DNA from: Ruminococcus sp. AF31-8BH
GTDB lineage: Bacteria; Bacillota; Clostridia; Lachnospirales; Lachnospiraceae
DNA: 64,000 nt
Reading direction: 5' to 3'
Assembly: GCF_003460605.1 (NCBI RefSeq)
Contig: NZ_QTVN01000001.1
Coordinates: 248,001 to 312,000 of the forward strand
Part shown: one piece after another, positions 37,026 through 45,410 of the stretch
Position numbering within the stretch: the stretch's first letter is position 1
How the letters are laid out: each line of letters starts with the position of its first letter
The notes under the pieces: generated by a model
Databases searched by the model: none
What the model was told of the DNA's origin: nothing
What the model saw: the letters and a program-made list of their open reading frames with translations, nothing else
Translations under genes and position numbers: made by a program

Positions 37026-38670
37026 TCTTATTTCTAAACAGTTATTGGGGATTTCCATTGCAGCCGCTTTGATTTTCACAACCACCGGTTGTGGTTCCTC
37101 TTCAACTACTACAAAAACCAGCCGTCAGGCGCTTCCTGAATCCATTCAGAATCTGTCCTTTGATGAGCATTTAAATATCAGTGTTGGCTACTGGAATATT
37201 GAAGAGATGGAAAAAGCAGCCGAACCAGATGCTATGACTCAATATATTGAAGATTTATTTAATATTACGCTGGAACCGATAGCAGTAACCTGGTCAAATT
37301 ACAAAGAGCGTTATCAGATTTTAAGTGCTACCGGAAGCCTTCCTGATGTTTTTGCCACATTAACACTTTCTTCCAACGACAATAATGACTCCGCAACCTT
37401 TTCCGATTTTATCAATACCGGTGCCATCCGTGCTCTGCCGGAGGATCTGACAAATTATCCGCATCTGAATGAGGTTTTGGATTCTGTATCCTACACAAAA
37501 TATACAGACGGCAAATATTATGCTATTCCCCGTGTTTCCTTCCTGGATCCCGTTCTTGGTGCTACAGATGCTGCCATGCTGGTCCGCCGGGACTGGATGG
37601 ATAGCCTTGGAATCTCCGATCCGGAAAGCTTTCAGGATTTTGCAGACATGACAATTGCTTTTGCCAAAAATGATCCGGACGGAAATGGCATTGATGATAC
37701 GCTTGGTTACAATGTTAATTCCATAAATGCACTTGGAAAATGGGTGATTCTTGGCATCGCTCCTGAATGCAATGTTTATTCCTGGACGGAAAATAACGGT
37801 TTCTATGTTCCTTCCTGGTCCACTGATGCATTCAAGCAAGTAGTAAAGAATTATCGCCTGCTGTACGAAGAGGGCGGTCTGGATCCTGATTTTTACACCA
37901 AATCCCCCTCTGCTGTTATGGACGACTTCGCAGCAGGACGGCTCGGTGCCCTGGAATATAAATCCTCCCCTCCTTCACTTATGGAATTAAAAAACAGATG
38001 GGATGCCTTAAATGACAAGTCCTTCGAGGACTGTGTGGATGTACTCCCTGTTTTTCCCGCACAAGACGGAATTCGATACAGTAATTCCTCCAGCAGCTTC
38101 TGGTCAGAATCTTATATTTCCTCGGATGTAGACGATACAAAGGCAGAGCGCATTCTTGCTCTATTTGAATTTCTTCTTTCTGATGAAGGACAGGATTTCT
38201 GTCACTATGGATTAGAGGGAATTGATTATGAAAAAGATAAAGATGGAAATTATTCCTGCCTTCTGGATACAAAAGGAGAAAGCCTTACCACAGCTCTTGC
38301 CAGAAAATATCCATCTTCTATTTTGTTTTCCAATATTGCAACCTGGGGCGGAAGCTGGAAAGATTTTGAAGTCAATGATATGAATACGCTCCGTTATGGA
38401 AAATTTGCAACTATTCTTGCTTCTGAATCCGCTAATTACTGCAAGGAGCACACTACGCAGGTCAGCCGCCCTTATGCATTTATGAGCTATCCAAAAGAAC
38501 CAACAGAGGAATTTAGCACCTCCAATGCATTTAAACAATTCATAAGCTGTATTATCGGAAATGACGATGCCGTAGACATGTGGGAAAATGTGTTAACGCA
38601 AATGCGCTCTGACGGACTGGACGAATATATTCAAAGGCAAAATGAAAATTTCGCAGAATCACAAAATTAA
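37018..38670 (+). CDS. Sugar-binding lipoprotein linked to the two-component system
   Basis: 550 aa LplA-like binding protein with a true lipobox (LIFTTTGCGSSS, Cys at about residue 25), so it is anchored to the membrane. It starts inside the response-regulator gene (8-base overlap), so it is translated with the two-component system and not with permeases; no permease genes follow. An acidic DNDNNDS-like loop and DPDGNGIDD (about residue 220) could bind calcium. The position suggests a ligand-presenting sensor subunit for the kinase, although it could also feed the divergent importer, whose own binding protein lacks a lipobox. Confidence 0.88.
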   Translation: MYNLISKQLLGISIAAALIFTTTGCGSSSTTTKTSRQALPESIQNLSFDEHLNISVGYWNIEEMEKAAEPDAMTQYIEDLFNITLEPIAVTWSNYKERYQILSATGSLPDVFATLTLSSNDNNDSATFSDFINTGAIRALPEDLTNYPHLNEVLDSVSYTKYTDGKYYAIPRVSFLDPVLGATDAAMLVRRDWMDSLGISDPESFQDFADMTIAFAKNDPDGNGIDDTLGYNVNSINALGKWVILGIAPECNVYSWTENNGFYVPSWSTDAFKQVVKNYRLLYEEGGLDPDFYTKSPSAVMDDFAAGRLGALEYKSSPPSLMELKNRWDALNDKSFEDCVDVLPVFPAQDGIRYSNSSSSFWSESYISSDVDDTKAERILALFEFLLSDEGQDFCHYGLEGIDYEKDKDGNYSCLLDTKGESLTTALARKYPSSILFSNIATWGGSWKDFEVNDMNTLRYGKFATILASESANYCKEHTTQVSRPYAFMSYPKEPTEEFSTSNAFKQFISCIIGNDDAVDMWENVLTQMRSDGLDEYIQRQNENFAESQN

Positions 38671-38673
38671 TTT

Positions 38674-38726
38674 AAAAATCCCCACCTGAAGCTTTGCTTA
38701 TACAGCAATCATTTCAGTGGGGATTT
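38674..38726. terminator. Bidirectional terminator between lipoprotein and GH29 genes
   Basis: Arms AAATCCCCACcTGAA and TTCAgTGGGGATTT pair almost perfectly around a loop of about 20 bases; A-rich and T-rich flanks serve both directions. It separates the convergent genes ending at 38670 and 38740. Confidence 0.85.
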
Positions 38727-38739
38727 CGTATGGAAAAAA

Positions 38740-40176
38740 TCAATTAATTTTCAAAACATAAGCACAATCACAAGGCTTCTTTTCCGGTGCTTTTACATAA
38801 AGCCCGTCTTCTTTTCTGTAAAAAGCAAGCTCACCTTCATTTCCCAGCATAGTTACCTTCTTAATCTCACCGTCAAGAGCACCACCCTTACGAAGTGTAC
38901 GGATACGGAACTCTCCATCCTCGGGCCAGCCAAATGCAATAGCATAAAGAGCATCGCCATGTGTGGTAAAGCGGAAGTCCTGAGCAGTAAGAGTATCACT
39001 ATGCACATCAACAGCATCGCCCTTATCAAGCTGCTCCTGAATTTTTCCCACATCATAATTGGCATCATCTACTGTAGTAGGACCTTCTGCTGCCACCTTA
39101 AATGGCCTTGTCTCATAAATTGCTTCACCGTTTAAGGCCAGCCAGTCTCCGATTTCTTCCAGAATACGCACTGCATCCGGATGGAAGGAACCATCCGCAT
39201 ATGGGCCTACATTTAATAGAAGGTTTCCATTCTTGGATACAATATCGCAAAGCTGATGGATAATCCTCTCTGCTGATTTATATTTCGGATTTTGTACCAT
39301 ACACCAGGTAATATTATCCTCCAGACGGTCGTCAGACTGCCATGGGAAGTCCTTTGGGGAAGAAAATCTTCCGCACTCAATATCATAAACACCGATATCC
39401 TTAGGATAGTCCTCCTGCTTGTATGTAATGATTCCGTCCTTAATTCCTCTGGTGTTGTAATAATATTCGGCTACATCATAACGGTAATCTTCCTGGATAA
39501 TGCAGGTACGGCTGTCAAAATACACCTCATCCGGCTCATACTTGTCGATAACCTCCAACACCTTATCCCGCCAGCTTTTGCAAAATGCTTCGTCCGGATA
39601 GCGATAAGGAATATAGCGATTTGTCTCAAGAGGCAGTGCAGGACCGTAATATTTTTCGTTTTCCGGAATATACACATCCGCCTCATTATCCGTTGACATA
39701 AACCATCCCCACAGCCACTGATGGTGAAAGGTTGCCACTGTACGAATTCCCTGCTTGCGAAAGGCCTCTGTGCATTCTCCCACAATATCACGGTGAGGAC
39801 CATAATTCATACTATTAATTGGATTAACTGCGCTGTCCCACATGGAAAAATTATCTGCATGCTCACTAACTGCACCGGCATATTTTGCACCGGAACGCTT
39901 TACAAGAGAAGCCCACTGATCCGGATCAAATTTTTCTCCTTTGAGCATATCATAAAAGTCCTTATAGCCAAAGTCATGAAGACTTCCATAGGTTTTCTCA
40001 TGGTACTGGTTCTGCTCTAAGCCTTTGCAGTACATATTTCTGGAATACCACTCGTTTTGATATGCCGGAACGCTATATGGTCCCCAGTGAAAAAATAATC
40101 CAAACTTTGCATCTCGAAACCACTTTGGTGCTTCTCTTTTTACATTGTTCCAATTGACTTCTCTCATGTTTTCCAA
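38740..40176 (-). CDS. GH29 alpha-L-fucosidase
   Basis: 478 aa TIM-barrel fucosidase. Family features: WFRDAKFGLFFHWGPYSVPAY at the start, GAKYAGAVSEHADNFSMWDS, and the nucleophile Asp221 in EVYFDSRTC. NGNLLLNVGPYADGSFHP marks the barrel end, and a small C-terminal beta domain follows. No signal peptide, so it is cytoplasmic, like the other hydrolases. It hydrolyses terminal alpha-L-fucose (GH29 also includes alpha-L-galactosidase-like activities). It follows the esterase gene after a palindromic gap of about 57 bases on the same strand. Confidence 0.92.
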   Translation of the reverse strand: MENMREVNWNNVKREAPKWFRDAKFGLFFHWGPYSVPAYQNEWYSRNMYCKGLEQNQYHEKTYGSLHDFGYKDFYDMLKGEKFDPDQWASLVKRSGAKYAGAVSEHADNFSMWDSAVNPINSMNYGPHRDIVGECTEAFRKQGIRTVATFHHQWLWGWFMSTDNEADVYIPENEKYYGPALPLETNRYIPYRYPDEAFCKSWRDKVLEVIDKYEPDEVYFDSRTCIIQEDYRYDVAEYYYNTRGIKDGIITYKQEDYPKDIGVYDIECGRFSSPKDFPWQSDDRLEDNITWCMVQNPKYKSAERIIHQLCDIVSKNGNLLLNVGPYADGSFHPDAVRILEEIGDWLALNGEAIYETRPFKVAAEGPTTVDDANYDVGKIQEQLDKGDAVDVHSDTLTAQDFRFTTHGDALYAIAFGWPEDGEFRIRTLRKGGALDGEIKKVTMLGNEGELAFYRKEDGLYVKAPEKKPCDCAYVLKIN

Positions 40177-40185
40177 TACTCCATT

Positions 40186-40223
40186 CTGCCCGCAGGCGAT
40201 TTTCGTTGCACTGCCGTGGGCAG
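40186..40223. repeat. Intergenic palindrome between esterase and fucosidase genes
   Basis: Arms CTGCCCGCAG (40186-40195) and CTGCCGTGGGCAG (40211-40223) are complementary with a 3-base bulge. The 12-mer AGGCGATTTTCG inside it (40194-40205) also occurs in the palindrome at 9846-9857, suggesting related REP-like intergenic elements. There is no U-tract. Confidence 0.4.
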
Positions 40224-40233
40224 GCTGAATTTA

Positions 40234-41664
40234 TTATAATTTTATTGATTTCTTATAGAAAGACAGAAGCGGCAAAAAGGTCACTTCGTCCACTGGTGGC
40301 TGTTTAATCGGATCTGCCTGCCATACAAAGGAAAGCTCTGCTTCATCCTCCACTTCTCGGGCTAATTCCAGATAAAGATGATTTTTGTTCTCTCTGTTTC
40401 CGCGAATGTGAAGGATCTCCACCTCACCCTGACTGTCTGTCAAAGTAAACCCGCTGTCTTTTCCCTCTGCTGAGTAAACCAGGAAACAATTCTTAACATG
40501 ATCGCAGGTAAGCTTCAGCCAGATTCCGCTTCCCTCCAGCTGAAAGCTCTTTTTTTCCGCTTCGTCTGCTCTCTCAACCTTTACAAGCTCAGGCGGCTGA
40601 TACTCTTCCTTTCCATTTAACACATGGGCACATTGCTTCGCCAGCTTTTCTCCAAGCGCTACATTAGCCTGTGCTGTATTATGAATTCCATCGCAAAGGC
40701 TTAAATTGGAAGTTGTCAAAACAGAAACTCCCGGAATCTCCTTCGCAGCTCTTGCCTGGGCATCACGCACCATTCCCCAGCACTCGTCATTGATTCCATT
40801 GATCTGTCTGTTCAGCTGCATGGTAAAAAATGGGATCTCATATCCCAGTTCTTTTCTGGTTGCTTCCACGTACTCTCTAAAATGCTCCAGATATTTTTCT
40901 GCCGGTCCCGGATTGGTATCTGAGCAGCCCTGATACCAAAGCACTCCTGCATATCTTCCCCCGGTCTCATGAATCTTATCCACCATATTTAAGTACAAAT
41001 CTCCGTCCTTTGGATTCCATCTTTCCATAGGAGAACCGCCAAGAGAAGTCTGAATCAATCCCACAGGCATTCCTGTCATTTTCCCATAAGTCTTTCCAAA
41101 CGCAAGATAAGGAGATACCCCCGGCACACCCATCTCTTCGTTGGCTAGCGATCCGGCAAAAGTACTTTCATTCATAGGATGGCTTGCAATATCCCACTTG
41201 CTTCTGTTACGATACAAATGCACATCCATGCTAGGTGGATCAATGCAAAAATCCCTGCTGTATCCCGCTGAATTAGATTGACCTGCAATAATAAACAGGT
41301 TTCCTACTCCCAGATGGAGCACACAGTCTCCACGATAGAGCCATGTGAGATCCGGAACAGTGCTCTTTGTTTCCAGGCTGGTATCAATCCTGTAAGGTCC
41401 TCCGGCCGGAATCTCCAGCGTCACCTCAAATTCTCCCTGAAACTTCTCATTACATGTGAAATGATCTGCATTTGTCCAGGGAATTACCGTCATATTGTCA
41501 TCCTCACTCATAACCCTCACAACCGGAGTAACCCTTTCAACCCCCACTTCAATTGCTGCCGGATGAACCTGAAAGTTTCCCTTTAAAGCCACAGTTGCCT
41601 TACCATTCTCCTGCTGCAAAATTTCCCAATCTGCCGGAGCCTTCGTTAACGTAATTCCATGCAT
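40234..41664 (-). CDS. SGNH carbohydrate acetylesterase (sialate O-acetylesterase-like)
   Basis: 476 aa cytoplasmic SGNH hydrolase. The nucleophile serine lies in FIIAGQSNSAGYSRD (about residue 136), the glycine block in QTSLGGSPMERW, and the C-terminal catalytic Asp/His in SLCDGIHNTAQANVALG. N- and C-terminal beta domains flank the core. Relatives remove O-acetyl groups from sialic acid or from plant glycans; without sialic-acid genes nearby, de-acetylation of imported pectic or xylan-type fragments is the better guess. The start at 41664 (MHGITLTKAP) is preferred to 41691 for its ribosome binding site. A -10-like TATAAT lies at 41766-41771 upstream. Confidence 0.85.
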   Translation of the reverse strand: MHGITLTKAPADWEILQQENGKATVALKGNFQVHPAAIEVGVERVTPVVRVMSEDDNMTVIPWTNADHFTCNEKFQGEFEVTLEIPAGGPYRIDTSLETKSTVPDLTWLYRGDCVLHLGVGNLFIIAGQSNSAGYSRDFCIDPPSMDVHLYRNRSKWDIASHPMNESTFAGSLANEEMGVPGVSPYLAFGKTYGKMTGMPVGLIQTSLGGSPMERWNPKDGDLYLNMVDKIHETGGRYAGVLWYQGCSDTNPGPAEKYLEHFREYVEATRKELGYEIPFFTMQLNRQINGINDECWGMVRDAQARAAKEIPGVSVLTTSNLSLCDGIHNTAQANVALGEKLAKQCAHVLNGKEEYQPPELVKVERADEAEKKSFQLEGSGIWLKLTCDHVKNCFLVYSAEGKDSGFTLTDSQGEVEILHIRGNRENKNHLYLELAREVEDEAELSFVWQADPIKQPPVDEVTFLPLLSFYKKSIKL

Positions 41665-41986
41665 TTTATTACCCTCTCTTTCTGGCTGCATAATCTATTT
41701 AAACACATACACTGCTTACTTTAATACCTGACCAAAGCACAAATTCCATGCTCGTCTTATTTTTCATTATAAAGTCTTTTCAAATTCATTGGTATATTCA
41801 TTTTTCAGACCATTATGTAAATTTTTCAGATATATGAAACTGCCTGCACCTCTTACAAGTAGTCTTGAACCAGGATTTTATGAATATAGGACAAGCCCCA
41901 TGAACACTGTCCTGACCTTTTATAGGCCAGCTTGTTCATGGGGCTTGCATATAGGAGACGGACTAAACCATCTTAAATACAAATTG
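41665..41986. other. 322-base intergenic region with a 15-bp perfect inverted repeat
   Basis: No gene is seen. It holds a TATAAT -10 candidate for the esterase gene (41766-41771, minus strand, no clear -35) and the inverted repeat described separately at 41884-41956. The rest is A/T-rich without obvious structure. Confidence 0.6.
41884..41956. repeat. Perfect 15-bp inverted repeat flanked by 8-bp direct repeats
   Basis: CAAGCCCCATGAACA (41892-41906) and its exact complement (41933-41947) enclose 26 bases, and ATATAGGA occurs directly on both sides (41884-41891 and 41949-41956). It lies 30-100 bases downstream of the FGGY kinase gene. It could be a terminator, but neither strand has a U-tract; the flanking direct repeats look like a target duplication around a miniature element. 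Confidence 0.6.
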
Positions 41987-43462
41987 TTATTTGTTTGTAA
42001 TCACGGAAGCCACAGCCTTCTTCCATCCGGCATACTTCTGTGCCCGTTTCTTTGCATCCATATCCGGCTTATAAGAAACCCGGTTCAATTTTCCGAAGAT
42101 ACTGTCATCCCAGACACCAAGCTGCAATCCTGCCGCATATGCCGGTCCAATTGCAGAAAGCTCCTCTGAATCCGGAACCAGTACCCCGGCATCTGCGATA
42201 TTACTCTGAAACTGCATTAAGTAATCATTTCTGGTGGGACCGCCATCTACGCGAAGCTCCTTCACCGGAACACCTGCATCCTCGGCCATTGCCTGTACAA
42301 CATCTGTAATCTGATAAGCAATACACTCAAGTGCGGCTCTCACAAACTCGGCTTTACGGGTGGTACGGCTCATTCCTACAACAGATGCTCTTGCCTCGCT
42401 ATCCCAGTAGGGCGCACCAAGACCACTAAATGCCGGAACCAGATACAGGCTATCCTCCTGAATTGCAGCCTTCGCCAATGGACCAGTCTCCCCAGGTGAA
42501 GCAATAATCTGCAGATCATCCTTCAGCCAGGTAATAACAGCACCTGTATAATTCAGGTTGCCCTCAAGCACATAGTTCACCTTGCCGCCGATTTTCCATG
42601 CCAGAGAAGTAACAACCCCGTGTGTACTCAGAATCGGCTTCTCACCGATGTTCATCATGATAGAAGAACCGGTACCATAGGTAGACTTGATCATGCCAGG
42701 CTGCAAACATCCCTGTCCAAATAAAGATCCGTGAGAATCACCCAGTACACCGTGAATCGGAATTTTGTGAGGAAGCAATCCCTCAAAATCAGTTTCTCCA
42801 AAACAAGCATCAGAATCTGTCACCTCAGCCATATTTGCCGAATCAATACCAAACAGCTTACAGATCTCATCATCCCACTTCAGATCAAAAATATTAAACA
42901 GCTGGGTCCTGGAAGCATTGGAATAATCTGTTCTGTACTCCTTACCCTCTGTCAGCTTAAACACCAGCCAGCTGTCAATAGTACCATGACAGATTTCGTG
43001 GCGTTCTGCTGCCTCCTTTGCACCTTCTTCATTTTCCAGAAGCCATGCAATTTTAGAAGCCGGGAAATATGGAGAAAGATTCATTCCTGTTTTCTGGCGG
43101 ATCACCTCAGCCGCACCGGCAGCCTCCACACGGGCACATACATCTACTGCACGGGCACACTGCCATACAACTGCATTTCCATAAGGCTTACCTGTAATAC
43201 GGTTCCATGCAAGGGAAGTTTCACGCTGGTTGCTGATGCCAAGACCAACCACACATTCTTTTTCAACACCCTCAAGCAGTTCCCGTACAACCTCAAGTAC
43301 ATTGCTGTAAATCTCCTCCGGATCATGGGAAACCCATCCCTTCTCATTGATGATCTGCTTATGCGGACGGTCTGTGCGGCGCATAATACTGCCAGTCTCA
43401 TCGAAAAGAAGCGCCTTGGTACCCTGGGTACTCTGATCAATACTTATGATATATTTTGCCAT
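41987..43462 (-). CDS. FGGY-family carbohydrate kinase (glycerol kinase-like)
   Basis: 491 aa sugar kinase with two FGGY domains. The N-terminal phosphate loop reads SIDQSTQGTKALLFDETG, the substrate region GISNQRETSLAWNR and HGTIDSWLVFKLT, the second phosphate site GDSHGSLFGQG, and the adenosine site RVDGGPTRNDYLMQ. It resembles GlpK, but the local context (sugar isomerase and split transketolase) argues for a ketose kinase rather than glycerol kinase. The start at 43462 (MAKYIISIDQ) follows AAGAGGAT; an in-frame start at 43492 has no ribosome site. It is separated from the transketolase gene by a highly folded 105-base element at 43496-43600. Confidence 0.88.
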   Translation of the reverse strand: MAKYIISIDQSTQGTKALLFDETGSIMRRTDRPHKQIINEKGWVSHDPEEIYSNVLEVVRELLEGVEKECVVGLGISNQRETSLAWNRITGKPYGNAVVWQCARAVDVCARVEAAGAAEVIRQKTGMNLSPYFPASKIAWLLENEEGAKEAAERHEICHGTIDSWLVFKLTEGKEYRTDYSNASRTQLFNIFDLKWDDEICKLFGIDSANMAEVTDSDACFGETDFEGLLPHKIPIHGVLGDSHGSLFGQGCLQPGMIKSTYGTGSSIMMNIGEKPILSTHGVVTSLAWKIGGKVNYVLEGNLNYTGAVITWLKDDLQIIASPGETGPLAKAAIQEDSLYLVPAFSGLGAPYWDSEARASVVGMSRTTRKAEFVRAALECIAYQITDVVQAMAEDAGVPVKELRVDGGPTRNDYLMQFQSNIADAGVLVPDSEELSAIGPAYAAGLQLGVWDDSIFGKLNRVSYKPDMDAKKRAQKYAGWKKAVASVITNK

Positions 43463-43495
43463 TTTTGCTATCCTCTTTTTTCTAAAATACAACGA

Positions 43496-43600
43496 CAGGC
43501 GTGCCTGACCAGGTACCCCTGCTGTCCTCGCACCTTACGATGCATGCACAGCCTTTGGATCCCCTGGATCTGCATTTCTGCAGTCTGTCAGTCACGCCTG
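43496..43600 (-). ncRNA. Unassigned structured RNA element upstream of the FGGY kinase
   Basis: Read on the minus strand, a basal stem pairs CAGGCGTG with CACGCCTG (8 bp), continues past one A/G mismatch with CTGAC/GTCAG (5 bp), and encloses four hairpins: CTGCA-GAAA-TGCAG, GATCC-AGG-GGATC, GCTGT...ACAGC containing GCATC-GTAA-GGTGC, and CAGG-GGTA-CCTG. Two loops are GNRA tetraloops. About 70 percent of bases pair. It lies wholly within the 187-base gap between the transketolase and kinase genes and leaves the kinase ribosome site free. It matches no riboswitch class I can recall by motif. Alternatives are an mRNA-processing element or a REP/MITE-like DNA palindrome. Confidence 0.6.
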
Positions 43601-43649
43601 AGCCTGTTCATTATTTATCTGTAAAATCTTTCAAGAAAAATCCCGGCTC

Positions 43650-44582
43650 TTATTTCAGAGCTTCAACTGCCTTCTTGGCAATTCCCTCAGCATTTAATCC
43701 ATAATAATCAAATACTTCCTGTGAGGTTCCTGTGATAACCGGAGCATCCGGAAGAGCCATGTTCAGCACTTTTCTCGGGCACTCTGCACCAACAACCTGT
43801 GCAACCATAGAGCCAAGTCCGCCAAACGGTGCATGCTCCTCAACTGTGATAACAGCCTTTACATTCTTGGCAGCCTTCACAACGCCCTCAGCATCCAGAG
43901 GCTTCACGCAGTACATATCCAGTACAGTTGCGGAAATTCCCTGAGTCTCCAGTAATTTGGCAGCCTCGAAAGCCGGGCGAACCATCTCGCCGCATGCGAT
44001 GATCGCAACATCTGTTCCCTCTTTCAGAACAGTAGCCTTATCCATTTCAAACGGACAGTTATCCTCTGTATAAATATCCTCAACCGGATTTCTTCCTACG
44101 CGGATATAAGAAGGCTTCTCATCCTTTAACAGAGCCTCAACCAGATGTTTTGTCTGATGACGGTCACTTGGAAGATATACTCGCATATTTGGAATTGCAG
44201 CCATAGCAGCAATGTCCTGTGCGGAATGATGGCTCATTCCAAGCGCGCCATAGCTTACACCGCCGCTGATACCGATCAGGGTAACATTGGTGTTGGAGTA
44301 TGCAACATCAATCTTAGCCTGCTCATAGCTTCTTGTTGATAAGAAGCAAGCCGGGGAGCATGCGAAAGGTTTCTTGCCGCATTTTGCAAGACCTGCTGAA
44401 ATACTCACCAGGTTCTGCTCCGCAATACCTGTCTCAACAAACTGTTCCGGGAAATTATCTGCAAATGGTGTCATAGATGCAGAGCCTCTGGAATCACTGC
44501 AAAGCACCATAATATCCTTATCGTCTTTCGCCTTATCCATCAATACTTCACAAATTGCCTGTCTGTTTGGAATCTTATTCAT
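43650..44582 (-). CDS. Transketolase, C-terminal subunit
   Basis: 310 aa. It carries the pyrimidine-binding and C-terminal domains of a split transketolase: RQAICEVLMDKAKDDKDI, FVETGIAEQNLVSISAGLA with the Glu that activates thiamine diphosphate, and VEEHAPFGGLGSMVAQV. It works as a heterotetramer with the N-terminal subunit encoded directly upstream with an 8-base overlap. The start at 44582 follows AGGAGG; the longer reading from 44630 has none. It transfers two-carbon units between ketose and aldose phosphates. The neighbours suggest it acts on the phosphorylated product of the adjacent isomerase/kinase. Confidence 0.93.
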   Translation of the reverse strand: MNKIPNRQAICEVLMDKAKDDKDIMVLCSDSRGSASMTPFADNFPEQFVETGIAEQNLVSISAGLAKCGKKPFACSPACFLSTRSYEQAKIDVAYSNTNVTLIGISGGVSYGALGMSHHSAQDIAAMAAIPNMRVYLPSDRHQTKHLVEALLKDEKPSYIRVGRNPVEDIYTEDNCPFEMDKATVLKEGTDVAIIACGEMVRPAFEAAKLLETQGISATVLDMYCVKPLDAEGVVKAAKNVKAVITVEEHAPFGGLGSMVAQVVGAECPRKVLNMALPDAPVITGTSQEVFDYYGLNAEGIAKKAVEALK

Positions 44583-45408
44583 GAAGAGCTGCCTCCTTTC
44601 TTGCTGCAAAATCCGCAATGATCTGATCATATTCTTCCTGGGTCGGAACCTTGTGATGCCAGTTTGCTTTGTTTTCCATTACAGAAGATCCACAGCCCTT
44701 TACAGTATTGGCGATCACTGCCGTTGGTTTTCCTTTTACTGTTTTTGCTTCCTCAAAAGCCGCATTTAACTGGTCAATATCATTTCCGTCTTTTACATCA
44801 ATTACATGCCATCCAAAGGAACGGATACGTTCATGAAGATCGTCATGTCCCATAACATCCTCTGTATTTCCGGAAATCTGAAGACGGTTACGGTCGATTA
44901 CTGCGCAAAGGTTGTCCAGCTTGTACTGATGTCCTGCCATGAAGCCTTCCCATACAGAGCCTTCAGCTAACTCACCGTCACCCATTACTGTATAAACACG
45001 GTAATCTCTGTTGTCCTTTTTGCCTGCAAGAGCCATGCCCACACAAACCGGAAGTCCATGTCCGAGAGATCCGGAATTCATTTCGATTCCAGGAAGCTTA
45101 TTGTTCGGATGTCCGATATATTTAGAACCAAATTTAGAGAAGTTTGCTTTGATATCATCCAGATCCAGAAATCCTCTTGCTGCAAGTACTGCATAATATG
45201 CTTCTACAGAATGACCCTTGCTGAGTACAAAGCGATCGCGATCCGGATCATCAAGCCTTTCCGGAGAAACATTCATCTGGCAGAAATACAGGCTGATCAG
45301 AGTATCGATCACGCTCATATCACCACCGATATGACCGCCCTTTCCGGCAACGATAATGTCTACAGTATCTTTTCTTAAATCAAAAGATTTTGCCTTTAAA
45401 TTTTCCAT
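44575..45408 (-). CDS. Transketolase, N-terminal subunit
   Basis: 277 aa. It holds the thiamine diphosphate/magnesium domain: GHIGGDMSVIDTL, SKGHSVEAYYA, GSLGHGLPVCVGMA, and the metal motif GDGELAEGSVWE followed by DRNRLQISG. It is one half of the split enzyme. Translation is coupled to the isomerase gene: an ATG overlaps the upstream TGA (45411-45414), but the ATG at 45408 has better spacing from AGAGGTG. Split transketolases are common in Clostridia, so the split alone is not diagnostic of a special substrate. Confidence 0.93.
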   Translation of the reverse strand: MENLKAKSFDLRKDTVDIIVAGKGGHIGGDMSVIDTLISLYFCQMNVSPERLDDPDRDRFVLSKGHSVEAYYAVLAARGFLDLDDIKANFSKFGSKYIGHPNNKLPGIEMNSGSLGHGLPVCVGMALAGKKDNRDYRVYTVMGDGELAEGSVWEGFMAGHQYKLDNLCAVIDRNRLQISGNTEDVMGHDDLHERIRSFGWHVIDVKDGNDIDQLNAAFEEAKTVKGKPTAVIANTVKGCGSSVMENKANWHHKVPTQEEYDQIIADFAARKEAALHE

Positions 45409-45410
45409 TC

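Noticed and set aside
41884..41956. Ordinary intrinsic terminator of the kinase gene
   Set aside because: Stem is perfect but no U-tract follows on either strand, so it is listed as a repeat.
43496..43600. Known riboswitch classes (c-di-GMP, ZTP, glycine, yybP-ykoY)
   Set aside because: Their conserved core sequences as I recall them are absent; only secondary structure is evident.
42731..43624. 297-aa plus-strand frame antisense to the FGGY kinase
   Set aside because: Runs through the kinase gene and the folded RNA element; low-complexity shadow protein.
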